The notes below the pieces were generated by a model. The model saw only the letters and a list, made by a program, of their open reading frames with translations, searched no databases and was not told the DNA's origin. From positions 1 to 64,000 of the forward strand of contig NZ_QBKN01000017.1 in the NCBI RefSeq assembly GCF_003054175.1: a stretch of DNA of 64,000 bases, given 5' to 3'. The stretch's first letter is position 1, and every line of letters begins with the position of its first letter. Of the stretch, positions 1 to 8,681 are shown one piece after another. Source of the stretch: Allosediminivita pacifica. GTDB lineage: Bacteria > Pseudomonadota > Alphaproteobacteria > Rhodobacterales > Rhodobacteraceae. Both the position numbers and the translations under genes were made by a program.

Positions 1-16
1 TGGTAATCTTTGACAT
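1..16 (-). mobile_element. possible start of a transposase gene (edge fragment)
   Basis: A minus-strand ATG at 16 follows a good GGGAGG ribosome-binding site and opens a frame reading MSKIT before the window ends. In my memory IS110-family transposases of this bacterial group often begin with a similar MSKIT or KITTIG stretch, but five residues prove nothing. It sits just past the point where the neighbouring acetyltransferase loses family-like sequence, which suggests an insertion sequence entering from the left. The alternative is an unrelated small gene. Confidence 0.3.
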
Positions 17-530
17 GACCGCCTCCCATTAAGGATTGTTGCGATCCCACCTTGGCACAGCGATGCCGTCGGGGGGCGGTTACAGCATCAAAGCCCTGGT
101 ACTTGATAAAGGGCGTCAGCACCCCGATCCGGTCATAGAGCTTGCGGGCCTGCGTGTTGAAATCCTGCGTCATCCAGTAGACCGAGGGCGTGCCCCGGGC
201 GTCGGCCTCGGCATAGACCGCCTCGATCAGCGCGCGGCCCGCGCCGGTACCGCGCACCTCCGGATCGACATAAAGATCCTGCAGGTAGCAGATATCCTCG
301 AGCTTCCAGTTGTGCGCATGCCAGACCACATGCACCAGCCCGACCAGCCGGCCAGCATCCTCGGCGACGAGTCCGGCCTGCTGGACCCGCGCCGGATCCA
401 GCAGCCGCGCGAAGGTCGTGGCATAGACCTCTTCGGAGACCGCGCTCTCGTAGAAGGCGAGGTACCCGGCCCAGAGCCGGCGCCATTCCGCCTCGTCTTC
501 CGCCCGCAGCGGGCGCACCATGACCGTCAT
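1..530 (-). CDS. GNAT family N-acetyltransferase, 3' end altered or open at window edge
   Basis: Transfers an acetyl group from acetyl-CoA to an unknown amine in the cytoplasm. The translation from ATG 530 shows a full GNAT fold of about 145 residues, with the acetyl-CoA loop V-R-G-T-G-A-G-R near residues 92-99 after the DLYVDP strand, and the usual WMTQDFNTQARKLYDR helix near 119-134. GNAT proteins of this type normally end just after a TPF-x-x-Y motif. Here TPFIKYQ (139-145, DNA about 96-114) is followed by about 30 residues of unfamiliar, Arg-rich sequence with no stop before base 1. I infer that the true 3' end was replaced, perhaps by an insertion sequence. A second ATG at 521 is possible. 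Confidence 0.75.
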   Translation of the reverse strand, partial: MTVMVRPLRAEDEAEWRRLWAGYLAFYESAVSEEVYATTFARLLDPARVQQAGLVAEDAGRLVGLVHVVWHAHNWKLEDICYLQDLYVDPEVRGTGAGRALIEAVYAEADARGTPSVYWMTQDFNTQARKLYDRIGVLTPFIKYQGFDAVTAPRRHRCAKVGSQQSLMGGGHVKDY

Positions 531-603
531 CGTCGTCCTCCGTTCACCGCGCGATCCCGCGCTTCTTCTCGCACCAAATACCTCGGGGGAGGCCCGAAGG
601 GAC

Positions 604-618
604 GGGGGCAGAGCCCCC
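604..618 (+). terminator. GC hairpin, terminator-like
   Basis: GGGGGC-AGA-GCCCCC followed by TCTTTT on the plus strand. It lies between two minus-strand genes, so it is on the wrong strand for a plain terminator. It looks like one of the intergenic palindromes common in Rhodobacteraceae genomes. Confidence 0.35.
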
Positions 619-637
619 TCTTTTCGGGAACCTCCCG

Positions 638-721
638 CGGGACATTCCTAAAGAATGGTTAATCCAAAACCCTAAGCCATTGTTTTTCCTGCCCCACCAG
701 GGTGTCCCGGCCCGGGACACC
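638..721 (-). repeat. 84-nt dispersed intergenic repeat, copy A
   Basis: Read on the minus strand, this begins with a perfect palindrome (GGTGTCCCGG-N-CCGGGACACC, 701-721), followed by a CAATGGCTTA block (672-681), TTAACCATTCTTTAGG (647-662) and a closing TCCCG. It aligns without gaps to 31786-31869 at 62 of 84 positions by hand count. It begins 16 nt after the stop of the HIT gene, exactly as copy B does after its own upstream gene. The TTAA-N7-TTAG word (648-662) resembles a CtrA box. Confidence 0.7.
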
Positions 722-737
722 CCCGGCGACACCCGGA

Positions 738-1106
738 TCAGGCCGGGTCCAGCATCCGCCCGAGGCTGCGTCCGGCAAGGATATGGACGTGCAGGTGGGG
801 CACCTCCTGAAGGCCGTGCTCGCCCGCGTTGGCGATCATCCGAAAGCCCTTCTCCTCGACCCCCTCCATGCGGCAGACCTCGCCCACGGCGCGGACGTAA
901 TCCAGCACCTCGGCATCGCTGGCCTCCTGCGCGAAATGATCGAAGCAGACGTAGGCCCCCTTGGGGATCACCAGCACATGCACCGGCGCCTGCGCCCGGA
1001 TATCCCGGAAGGCCAGCGAATACTCGGTCTCGAGAACGGTGTCGTTCGGGATCTCCCCCCGCAGGATCTTGGCGAAGATATTCTGATCGTCGTAGCTGTA
1101 GCTCAT
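738..1106 (-). CDS. HIT family protein (histidine triad nucleotide-binding)
   Basis: A small cytosolic hydrolase that acts on purine nucleoside phosphoramidates or related nucleotides (family knowledge). The 122-residue protein has the family's usual length. It carries the N-terminal FAKILRGEIP motif (11-20) and the active-site triad H-L-H-V-H at 104-108, with the middle histidine as nucleophile. The start at ATG 1106 follows a clear GGAGGG site; the longer open frame upstream has no family similarity. It lies between the DUF1285 gene (same strand, 98 nt upstream) and repeat copy A, 16 nt past its stop. Confidence 0.93.
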   Translation of the reverse strand: MSYSYDDQNIFAKILRGEIPNDTVLETEYSLAFRDIRAQAPVHVLVIPKGAYVCFDHFAQEASDAEVLDYVRAVGEVCRMEGVEEKGFRMIANAGEHGLQEVPHLHVHILAGRSLGRMLDPA

Positions 1107-1204
1107 GGGCACCCTCCGTCGGCAAGCAGGGGATCGCAGAGCGCGACCCTGCCCAAGGTCTCGGGGATCGCGGCAGGTTCCGCAAGGCCCCCGATCCCCC
1201 GCGC

Positions 1205-1798
1205 TCAGTCCTCGGGCAGCTCCGCTGCGGGGATGATCGGGAAGAAGCGCCCCGAAGAGCGCACCCCGAACCACTCGGTCCCGTCCACCGCCTCGGTCTC
1301 GCCAAGCTCCACCAGCCGGTAAAAGCTCTTGCGGTCGATCAGCGCCTCCAGCTCGGCCCGGATCAGGATGTAGGGCGAAGGCTCGCCCGTTTCAGGGTCG
1401 CGGTCCACCCGGATCGGATGCTCCGGCCCCGCCACCGCCATGTCGCCCACGTGGGTGGTGAAGGTCAGGATCTGCCCCTCGCCTTCCCCCTCCACCTCGA
1501 AGTCGGTGGCCACGAAAGGCGCGTCATCGACGGTGATGCCGACCTTCTCCACGGGCGTGACAAGGAAATACTGATCCCCTTCCTTCTTCAGGATCGAAGA
1601 AAAGAGCTTCACCAGCCCCGGCCGCCCGATGGGCGTCCCGAGATAGAACCATGTCCCGTCCCGCGCGATCCGCATGTCGAGAGCGCCGCAGAAGGGCGGG
1701 TTCCACTTGTGAACGGGCGGCGGACCCTTCTGCGAAGCGGCGCGAACGGAGGCAGCCAGGCTGTCCGCCGAGGGCGTCACGGAATTTTGTGTGCTCAT
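1205..1798 (-). CDS. DUF1285 domain-containing protein
   Basis: A 197-residue protein of unknown function. The body matches what I know of DUF1285: a VHKWNPPFCGALDMRI start (about 29-44), an FYLGTPIGR segment, a PYILIR block, and a C-terminal FGVRSSGRFFPI motif. No signal peptide or membrane segment is visible. ATG 1798 was chosen because the family-like sequence begins shortly after it. It diverges from the MoxR operon across only 69 nt, an arrangement I recall as common in this family of bacteria; co-regulation is inference. Confidence 0.85.
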   Translation of the reverse strand: MSTQNSVTPSADSLAASVRAASQKGPPPVHKWNPPFCGALDMRIARDGTWFYLGTPIGRPGLVKLFSSILKKEGDQYFLVTPVEKVGITVDDAPFVATDFEVEGEGEGQILTFTTHVGDMAVAGPEHPIRVDRDPETGEPSPYILIRAELEALIDRKSFYRLVELGETEAVDGTEWFGVRSSGRFFPIIPAAELPED

Positions 1799-1867
1799 TG
1801 CTTTTGCCAATCCTCCGTCGCGGGATACAGTCGGTAGTAAGCAGGCATATTTCAAGGGAGAGCCGCC

Positions 1868-2869
1868 ATGGCCGAAGATCTGGTCGCCGAGATCGAGGCG
1901 CTCGAGGACAAGCTGGCGCAAGCCAAGGCCTCCATCACGAGCCGCTTCATCGGACAGGAGCGGGTCGTCGACCTCACGCTCTCGGCCCTGCTCTGCGGCG
2001 GGCACGCCCTGCTGATCGGCCTGCCGGGCCTCGGCAAGACCCGCCTGGTCGAAACATTGTCCACAGTCATGGGCCTCGATGGCAGCCGTGTGCAGTTCAC
2101 GCCGGACCTGATGCCTTCCGACATCCTCGGCTCCGAGGTTCTGGAAACCGGTGCCGACGGCTCGCGGGCGTTCAAGTTCATCGAGGGCCCCATTTTCTGC
2201 CAGCTTCTGATGGCGGACGAGATCAACCGCGCCAGCCCGCGCACCCAGTCCGCGCTGCTGCAGGCGATGCAGGAAAAGGTCGTCACCGTCGGCGGGGCAA
2301 CCCGCAGGCTCGAGGCCCCATTCCACGTTCTGGCCACGCAGAACCCCATCGAGCAGGAGGGCACCTACCCCCTGCCCGAGGCGCAGCTCGACCGCTTCCT
2401 CGTCCAGATCGACGTCGCGTACCCGGACCGCGACACCGAAAAGGACATCCTTCTGGCCACCACCGGCACGGAAGAGGCCGAGGCGCACCAAGTCTTCGAC
2501 GGCGCCTCGCTGATCGCGGCGCAAAGGCTCCTGCGGCGGATGCCCGTGGGCGACGCGGTGGTCGAGATGATTCTCGACCTCGTGCGTGCCTTCCGACCCG
2601 ACGATCCGTCCGCCAGCGACCGTGTCCGTGACACCGTGGCCTGGGGCCCCGGGCCGCGCGCGGCGCAGGCGCTGATGATGACCGTGCGGGCCCGAGCGCT
2701 TCTGCAGGGCCGGCTGGCCCCCTCGCCCGAGGACGTGATCGACATGGCCAAGCCCGTGCTCGTCCACCGGATGGCGCTGACCTTCTCCGCACGTGCCCGG
2801 GGCGAGGATCTGGGTCGGATCATCGACGAAAACACCGGAGCGCTGCTGCGCACCGAGGCCGCGGCTTGA
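1868..2869 (+). CDS. MoxR-type AAA+ ATPase
   Basis: A chaperone-like AAA+ ATPase, thought to activate or assemble envelope or metal-dependent proteins together with VWA-type partners. It has Walker A GLPGLGKT at 51-58, Walker B LLMADEIN at 113-120, a sensor-1 ATQNP motif near 158-162 and a C-terminal lid domain; 333 residues is standard. ATG 1868 follows GGGAG. The stop overlaps the TTG start of the DUF58 gene, so the two are translationally coupled. MoxR plus DUF58 plus two membrane proteins is a conserved alphaproteobacterial cluster whose client is not known. Confidence 0.93.
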   Translation: MAEDLVAEIEALEDKLAQAKASITSRFIGQERVVDLTLSALLCGGHALLIGLPGLGKTRLVETLSTVMGLDGSRVQFTPDLMPSDILGSEVLETGADGSRAFKFIEGPIFCQLLMADEINRASPRTQSALLQAMQEKVVTVGGATRRLEAPFHVLATQNPIEQEGTYPLPEAQLDRFLVQIDVAYPDRDTEKDILLATTGTEEAEAHQVFDGASLIAAQRLLRRMPVGDAVVEMILDLVRAFRPDDPSASDRVRDTVAWGPGPRAAQALMMTVRARALLQGRLAPSPEDVIDMAKPVLVHRMALTFSARARGEDLGRIIDENTGALLRTEAAA

Positions 2870-3741
2870 CGCCCGATATCGCCCGCCTTCGCCAGCACGC
2901 GCAGGAAGAGGCGAGCCGATTTCCCGCGCTTCTCGCACGGGCCGACCAGCTTGCGGGCACCGTCCTGCTGGGCGACCATGGTCGGCGCCGCGCCGGGCTG
3001 GGCGACGACTTCTGGCAATACCGCGGCATGCGCCCCGGTGACAGCTACCGCAGCATCGACTGGCGGCGCTCGGCCCGGGGCGACGAACAGTTCGTGCGGG
3101 AACGCGAATGGCAGATTGCCCAAAGCGTCATGCTCTGGGTCGACGGGGGCGCCTCGATGCGCTTCAGCTCCTCGGACAAATTTCCCGAGAAATCCGATCG
3201 CGCGCGTCTCGTCGCGCTCGCCAGCGCGATTCTGCTTGTCCGGGGCGGCGAACGCGTCGGCCTGACTGGCTGGTCGCTGCCGCCACGGCGCGGAGATGTT
3301 CAGATCGCGCGGCTGGCCGAGGCCTTCACGCGCGAGGACGACGCCGACTATGCCCCGCCCGAAGCACGGGGCATGCTGCCCTTCGCCAAGGCGATCTTCG
3401 TGTCCGATTTCCTTGGCGATATCGCCCCGGTGGAGGCCGCCCTGACCAAGGCCGCCGACCGCGGTGTCAGGGGCGCGCTGCTGCAGATCCTCGACCCCGC
3501 GGAAGAGGCCTTTCCCTACCAGGGCCGGACCATCTTTCAGAGCATGGGCGGCACCATGGCCCACGAAACGCTCAAGGCGAGTGATCTCAAGGAAAGCTAC
3601 CTCCGCCGCCTTGCGGAGCGGAAGGCTCACTTGGAACAACTCTGCCGCCTGACCGGCTGGCAATTCCACACGCACCACACGAACGACAGCGCGCAGGCCG
3701 CGCTGCTCTGGCTCTACCGCGCGATGGATGGAGGTCACTGA
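2866..3741 (+). CDS. DUF58 domain-containing protein
   Basis: The 291-residue partner of MoxR. The DUF58 core P-G-D-S-Y-R-S-I-D-W-R-R-S-A-R lies near 57-71, followed by a VWA-like region (LWVDGGASM, then a FVSDF segment). No membrane segment is seen, so it is probably cytosolic. The start is TTG at 2866, which shares bases with the moxR stop (TTGA); no in-frame ATG exists before the conserved core, so TTG is the sensible choice. The stop shares one base with the next ATG (TGATG). Confidence 0.88.
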   Translation: MTPDIARLRQHAQEEASRFPALLARADQLAGTVLLGDHGRRRAGLGDDFWQYRGMRPGDSYRSIDWRRSARGDEQFVREREWQIAQSVMLWVDGGASMRFSSSDKFPEKSDRARLVALASAILLVRGGERVGLTGWSLPPRRGDVQIARLAEAFTREDDADYAPPEARGMLPFAKAIFVSDFLGDIAPVEAALTKAADRGVRGALLQILDPAEEAFPYQGRTIFQSMGGTMAHETLKASDLKESYLRRLAERKAHLEQLCRLTGWQFHTHHTNDSAQAALLWLYRAMDGGH

Positions 3742-6515
3742 TGACGCTCTTCGGTGCGCTTGGCTTCACGGCCCCCTGGCTTCTTTTGGGCCTTCTGGCC
3801 CTGCCGATTCTCTGGATCATCCTGCGTGCCATTCCACCGGCCCCGGTCCGCAGACGGTTTCCCGGTGTCGCCCTGCTTCTCGGCCTCAAGGATGAGGAGC
3901 AGGTCAGCGACAGGACCCCCTGGTGGCTCATGCTTCTCCGGGTGCTGGCCGTCGCCGCCGTAATCATCGGCCTCGCGGGCCCCATCCTGAACCCCGAAGA
4001 TGACGGCGAGGTCGCGGGCAGCGGTCCGCTTTTGGTCGTGATGGATGCAAGCTGGGCAAGCGCCGCAGACTGGCGGTCGCGGGAAGCTGCTCTCGACGGC
4101 CTGATGAACCGCGCGGACAGGGAATCGCGCCCGGTGGCCATTCTGCGCCTGACGGCTCCCGAGCAATTCCAGTTTCAATCAGCCGACGTGGTTCGGACCC
4201 GTCTCAGCGCCGGTCTGCCCGAAGCATGGGAACCCGACGCGGCCCAAACCGACCGCGCCATCGACCTTCTCCCGGAAGGAGACTTCGACACCTACTGGCT
4301 CTCCGACGGGATCGCGCGCGATGCTCGCGAAGGCCTTCTCTCGGCCCTCGAACAGCATGGCGATGTGACCGTCTTCGAATCGCCAGCCCCGCTTTACGCC
4401 ATCGCACCGGCCGCCTTCGTGGACGGCAACGTCGCGCTGTCACTGCAAAGGCTTCGCCCCGGGCCCGAAGCCGAGGTGACCGTCGCCGCCCACGGCCGCG
4501 ATCCCGCCGGCAATCCGGCGGTCCTGATGCGGCAAGCGGTAACATTCGCCGCGGATGCGACCACCGCCGAGAGTGAGCTGTCCCTGCCCGCCGAGCTTCG
4601 GTCCCGCATCGAGCGCTTCGAGATCGAGGGCAACGAGAGCGCCGGAGCCGTCTCGCTGCCCGACGACAGCCTGCGTCGGCGCGAGGTGGCGCTGATCGCC
4701 GGACGAGAGGACCGAGAAGGGCTCGAGCTTCTCGACCCGCTTCACTACCTGCAACGCGCGCTCGAGCCGACGGCAGAGATCCTGAACGGCGCCCTGACGG
4801 ATGTTCTCCCGGCGAATCCCGACGTGATCGCGCTTACCGATATCGCGACCCTGTCCGGCGCCGAGGAAGAGGCCCTTTCCGCGTGGATCGAAGAAGGCGG
4901 CCTCCTGCTGCGTTTCGCCGGTCCGCGCCTGGCCGCCTCGGATGTCAGCCGCGACGCCGAAGACCCCCTGATGCCGGTCCGCCTGCGGGCCGGCGGCCGG
5001 ACCGTCGGTGGCGCGATGAGCTGGGGCGAGCCCAAGTCGCTGGCCCCGTTCCCCGAGGACAGCCCCTTCTACGGCCTTCAGATTCCGGACGATGTGACCG
5101 TCAACAGCCAGGTCATGGCACAGCCCGACCCGACGCTTGCGGACCGCGTGATCGCGCAGCTGAGCGATGGCACACCGCTGGTCACGCACAAGGAGCTCGG
5201 GCAGGGCCAGGTCGTCCTGTTCCACGTCACCGCCAATGCCGAGTGGTCCTCGCTGCCCCTTTCCGGCCTCTTCGTGCAGATGCTCGAACGCCTCGCGGTT
5301 TCGACCACGTCTTCCGCCCTCGATGCAGGCGAACTCGAAGGCACGATCTGGCAGCCTGTCTCTGTCCTCGACGCATTCGGACGTCTCGAAGACGCCGGGA
5401 CATTGCCCGGCGTCGAGGGTCCTGCGCTGCTTGACGACCCGCTGGGCCCCGATCTGCGCCCGGGTCTCTATGAAGGCGAGGACCGAAGCCTCGCGCGCAA
5501 TGTCGTCACGGAGGATCGCAGGATTTCCCCGACGGTCTGGCCCGACCGGATCACGGTCGAAGGCTTCTCGCAGCCCCGCGAAACACCGCTTGCGGGCTGG
5601 CTTCTGGCGCTCGCCATCGCGCTGCTTGCAGCCGACGTGATCGCCTCGCTTGCCCTTTCCGGCAGATTGCGCGGCGCGCGGGCCACCGCGGCGGTGCTGG
5701 CCGCCTTGGCCCTCCTTCCGGCCGAGGGTCGCAGCCAGGAAGCCGACCCGCTTGCGAACGAAGAATTCGCCCTGGCGGCCACGTCCGAAGTCGTCCTGGC
5801 CCATGTCCTGACGGGAAACGACCGCGTGGACGAGATTGCCCATGCAGGGCTTCGCGGGCTGAGTGACACCCTCTTCTTCCGAACCTCGGTCGAGCCTGCC
5901 GATCCGATGGGCGTCGACCTCGAAACCGACGAACTCGCCTTTTTCCCCCTGCTCTACTGGCCCGTCACCCCGGAACAGGAGATCCCCTCTCCCGAGGCCT
6001 ACGTGAAGCTGAACGAATACCTGCGCTCCGGCGGCATGATCCTTTTCGACACGCGCGACGCGGATATCGCCAGTTTCGGCGCGGGCTCGCCCAACGGTCG
6101 CAAGCTGCAGGAACTCGCGCGGCCATTGGATGTCCCGGCCCTCGAACCCATTCCGCAGGACCACGTCCTGACGCGGACGTTCTACCTGCTTCAGGATTTC
6201 CCCGGTCGCTACAGCAGCCGCGACGTCTGGGTCGAGGCCGCGCCCGCGGACGCCCGGCTGATCGAGGGCATGCCCTTCCGCGATCTCAACGACAACGTGA
6301 CGCCGGTGGTCATCGGCGGCAACGACTGGGCCTCGGCCTGGGCAAGCGACGAGCAGGGCAACCCGCTTGTGCCGATCGGCTCGGGATTTGCGGGCGAACG
6401 TCAGCGTGAGATCGCCTACCGCTTCGGCGTGAACCTCGTGATGCACGTGCTCACCGGCAACTACAAATCCGATCAGGTCCATGTGCCTGCGCTTCTCGAC
6501 AGGCTGGGGCAATGA
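3741..6515 (+). CDS. BatA-like / DUF4159 membrane protein
   Basis: A large (924 residues) membrane-anchored protein. The N-terminus has two hydrophobic segments (about 8-28 and 65-83) typical of the aerotolerance BatA N-terminal domain, and a V-V-M-D-A-S stretch near 94-99 recalls a VWA domain. A further membrane span lies near 615-640. The C-terminal quarter (from about 675) matches DUF4159, with the SGGMILFDTRD motif. It probably works with MoxR and DUF58 in envelope homeostasis (inference from the cluster). It overlaps the next gene by 4 nt. Confidence 0.85.
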   Translation: MTLFGALGFTAPWLLLGLLALPILWIILRAIPPAPVRRRFPGVALLLGLKDEEQVSDRTPWWLMLLRVLAVAAVIIGLAGPILNPEDDGEVAGSGPLLVVMDASWASAADWRSREAALDGLMNRADRESRPVAILRLTAPEQFQFQSADVVRTRLSAGLPEAWEPDAAQTDRAIDLLPEGDFDTYWLSDGIARDAREGLLSALEQHGDVTVFESPAPLYAIAPAAFVDGNVALSLQRLRPGPEAEVTVAAHGRDPAGNPAVLMRQAVTFAADATTAESELSLPAELRSRIERFEIEGNESAGAVSLPDDSLRRREVALIAGREDREGLELLDPLHYLQRALEPTAEILNGALTDVLPANPDVIALTDIATLSGAEEEALSAWIEEGGLLLRFAGPRLAASDVSRDAEDPLMPVRLRAGGRTVGGAMSWGEPKSLAPFPEDSPFYGLQIPDDVTVNSQVMAQPDPTLADRVIAQLSDGTPLVTHKELGQGQVVLFHVTANAEWSSLPLSGLFVQMLERLAVSTTSSALDAGELEGTIWQPVSVLDAFGRLEDAGTLPGVEGPALLDDPLGPDLRPGLYEGEDRSLARNVVTEDRRISPTVWPDRITVEGFSQPRETPLAGWLLALAIALLAADVIASLALSGRLRGARATAAVLAALALLPAEGRSQEADPLANEEFALAATSEVVLAHVLTGNDRVDEIAHAGLRGLSDTLFFRTSVEPADPMGVDLETDELAFFPLLYWPVTPEQEIPSPEAYVKLNEYLRSGGMILFDTRDADIASFGAGSPNGRKLQELARPLDVPALEPIPQDHVLTRTFYLLQDFPGRYSSRDVWVEAAPADARLIEGMPFRDLNDNVTPVVIGGNDWASAWASDEQGNPLVPIGSGFAGERQREIAYRFGVNLVMHVLTGNYKSDQVHVPALLDRLGQ

Positions 6516-8548
6516 TGGGACAGGTCATTTTCGATCCGCTGCTGCCCTGGGTTCTGATCGCGATCCTCGCGGCCATCGCCGCGACGGGGACAGCGCTCGC
6601 GCTCTGGCGCGGCCTTTCGGGATGGGCGCTGAGGGGCCTTGCCGCGCTGCTGCTTCTGGCAGCGCTGGCCCAGCCCTCCTACCAGGTCGAGGACCGCGCC
6701 CCGCTGTCCGACATCGTGCTGATGCTGGTGGACGAATCCGCATCCCAGCAGCTCGCCGATCGGGCCAATGTCACGGCAGAGGCCGCCTCCACGCTCGAGG
6801 CCGAGCTGGAAGCCCGCCCCAATACCGAGATCCGCAGGATCCCTGTCGGTGACGGCGACGGGGACACCGGCACCCAGCTCATGACCGCCCTTTCCGGCGC
6901 ACTGGCCGAAGAGCCGCGCGGGCGTATCGCGGGGATCTTCCTGCTGTCGGACGGACGGCTACACGACCTCGAACGCGCGCCCGACCTGCCTGCCCCCATG
7001 CACCTCCTGCTCACCGGCAAGGAAGACGATTGGGATCGGCGCCTCGTTGTCGAAAACGCGCCCGCCTTCGCAATCCTCGGCGAACCGGTGGAGCTTACCC
7101 TGCGCGTCGAAGACGACGGCGCCGCGCCGGATGATGCCAATACCGAGCTGCTGATCTCGGTCGACGAGGAAGAGCCGCAGAGCTTCACCGTGCCCATCGG
7201 CCAAGACATGACCCTGCCCGTCACGCTTCCGCATGGCGGCCTGAACGTCATCCAGTTCACCGTCCCCGAGGCAGAAGGCGAGCTGACCGACCGCAACAAC
7301 ACCGCGCTGATCCAGATCAACGGCGTCCGCGACAGGCTTCGGGTGCTGCTGGTCTCTGGTGAACCCCACGCCGGTGGCCGGACATGGCGCAACCTGCTGA
7401 AGTCAGACAGCTCCGTCGATCTGGTGCATTTCACCATCCTGCGGCCGCCGGAAAAGCAGGACGGTGTGCCGGTGACGGAACTGTCGCTCATTGCCTTCCC
7501 GACCCGCGAGCTTTTCCTCGAGAAGATCGACGACTTCGACCTGATCATCTTCGATCGCTACAAGCGGCGCGGCATCCTGCCTTCGATCTACCTCGACAAC
7601 GTCCGGAACTACGTCGAACAGGGCGGCGCGGTGCTCGTCGCGGCCGGGCCCGACTTTGCCAGCGCCGACTCCATCTACCGCTCGCCGCTTGCCGAGATAT
7701 TGCCGGCCGAGCCCACGGCGCGTGTGGTGGAAGAGGCCTTTCGCCCCAAGATCACCGATCTGGGCGACAAGCACCCGGTGACGGCCGGGTTGCAGGGCGA
7801 AGACTCCTGGGGGCGCTGGCTGCGCCAGATCGAGGTAACTCCGACCGCCGGTGACGTGGTCATGACCGGCACCGAGGACCGGCCCCTGCTCGTGCTGGAC
7901 CGCGTCGGTGAGGGCCGCGTTGCCCTGCTCGGCTCCGACCAGGCCTGGCTCTGGTCCCGCGGCTTCGACGGCGGCGGCCCGCAACTTGAACTGCTCCGCC
8001 GTCTGGCACACTGGATGATGAAGGAGCCGGAGCTCGAGGAAGAGGCGCTCTGGGCCGAACCGGACGGGCAGACCATGCGGATCATCCGCCGCACCCTGGA
8101 CGACGAGGTCGGCGCCGTGACCGTGACGCGCCCTGACGGCGAGACCGAGGAAATCGAACTTCGCGAGGTCGATCCGGGACGGTTCGAGGCGATCTACGAA
8201 GGACCGACGATCGGCCTCTATCACCTGGAGGAAGGCGATCAGACCGCCGTTGTCGGCCTCGGACCCGCCGCCCCGCGCGAGTTCGAACAGACGATCGCCA
8301 GCGCAGAGCCTCTCAGCGATGTCATCAATGCCGTGCGCGGTGGTGTTCCGCGGCTGGAAGATGGCATGCCCTCCCTGCGCGACGTGCGCCCGGGGCGCCC
8401 GGCTGCCGGACGCGGCTGGGTCGGCCTCACGCCGCGTGACGCCTACGAGACGCTGAACGTCACCCAGACGCCGCTCCTGCCCGCGTGGCTGGTGCTCCTG
8501 CTTGCCTCGCTGCTCATCGTCGGCGGATGGGTGCGGGAAGGCCGCTGA
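6512..8548 (+). CDS. membrane protein with VWA/glutamine-amidotransferase-like fold, last gene of MoxR cluster
   Basis: A 678-residue protein with two N-terminal transmembrane helices (about 7-30 and 35-52) and one at the C-terminus (LLPAWLVLLLASLLIVGG, about 652-670). The soluble part contains a VWA-like start (IVLMLVDESASQQ) and a class-I-amidotransferase-like region (LLVSGEPHAGGRTWRNLL, then VLVAAGPDFAS), as in DUF1355-type proteins of these clusters. I see no clear catalytic Cys/His pair, so the amidotransferase-like domain is probably structural. It starts at ATG 6512, overlapping the upstream stop, and completes the four-gene operon. Confidence 0.82.
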   Translation: MMGQVIFDPLLPWVLIAILAAIAATGTALALWRGLSGWALRGLAALLLLAALAQPSYQVEDRAPLSDIVLMLVDESASQQLADRANVTAEAASTLEAELEARPNTEIRRIPVGDGDGDTGTQLMTALSGALAEEPRGRIAGIFLLSDGRLHDLERAPDLPAPMHLLLTGKEDDWDRRLVVENAPAFAILGEPVELTLRVEDDGAAPDDANTELLISVDEEEPQSFTVPIGQDMTLPVTLPHGGLNVIQFTVPEAEGELTDRNNTALIQINGVRDRLRVLLVSGEPHAGGRTWRNLLKSDSSVDLVHFTILRPPEKQDGVPVTELSLIAFPTRELFLEKIDDFDLIIFDRYKRRGILPSIYLDNVRNYVEQGGAVLVAAGPDFASADSIYRSPLAEILPAEPTARVVEEAFRPKITDLGDKHPVTAGLQGEDSWGRWLRQIEVTPTAGDVVMTGTEDRPLLVLDRVGEGRVALLGSDQAWLWSRGFDGGGPQLELLRRLAHWMMKEPELEEEALWAEPDGQTMRIIRRTLDDEVGAVTVTRPDGETEEIELREVDPGRFEAIYEGPTIGLYHLEEGDQTAVVGLGPAAPREFEQTIASAEPLSDVINAVRGGVPRLEDGMPSLRDVRPGRPAAGRGWVGLTPRDAYETLNVTQTPLLPAWLVLLLASLLIVGGWVREGR

Positions 8549-8681
8549 CCGCGGGGGACACGCCACCGGGGAAAGACCAGATCGGCATTCTGCGGCGGAT
8601 GGTTGACCTCTGAAGGGACAGGGCGCCCAAGAGGCCGATTGCCGCCAGATCGGCACACCGGGCGCTCTGAGAAAGCGTAAC
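8549..8681. other. intergenic region between convergent genes
   Basis: 133 nt between the convergent MoxR operon and the DUF599 gene. It contains GGGCGCCC and GGGCGCTC words able to form loose stem-loops, but no clear T-tract terminator and no recognisable gene. Confidence 0.4.

Noticed and set aside
4440-6512. 690-residue minus-strand frame opposite the BatA/DUF4159 gene
   Set aside because: Shadow of a coupled operon gene; composition is Arg/Gly/Gln-rich without domains.
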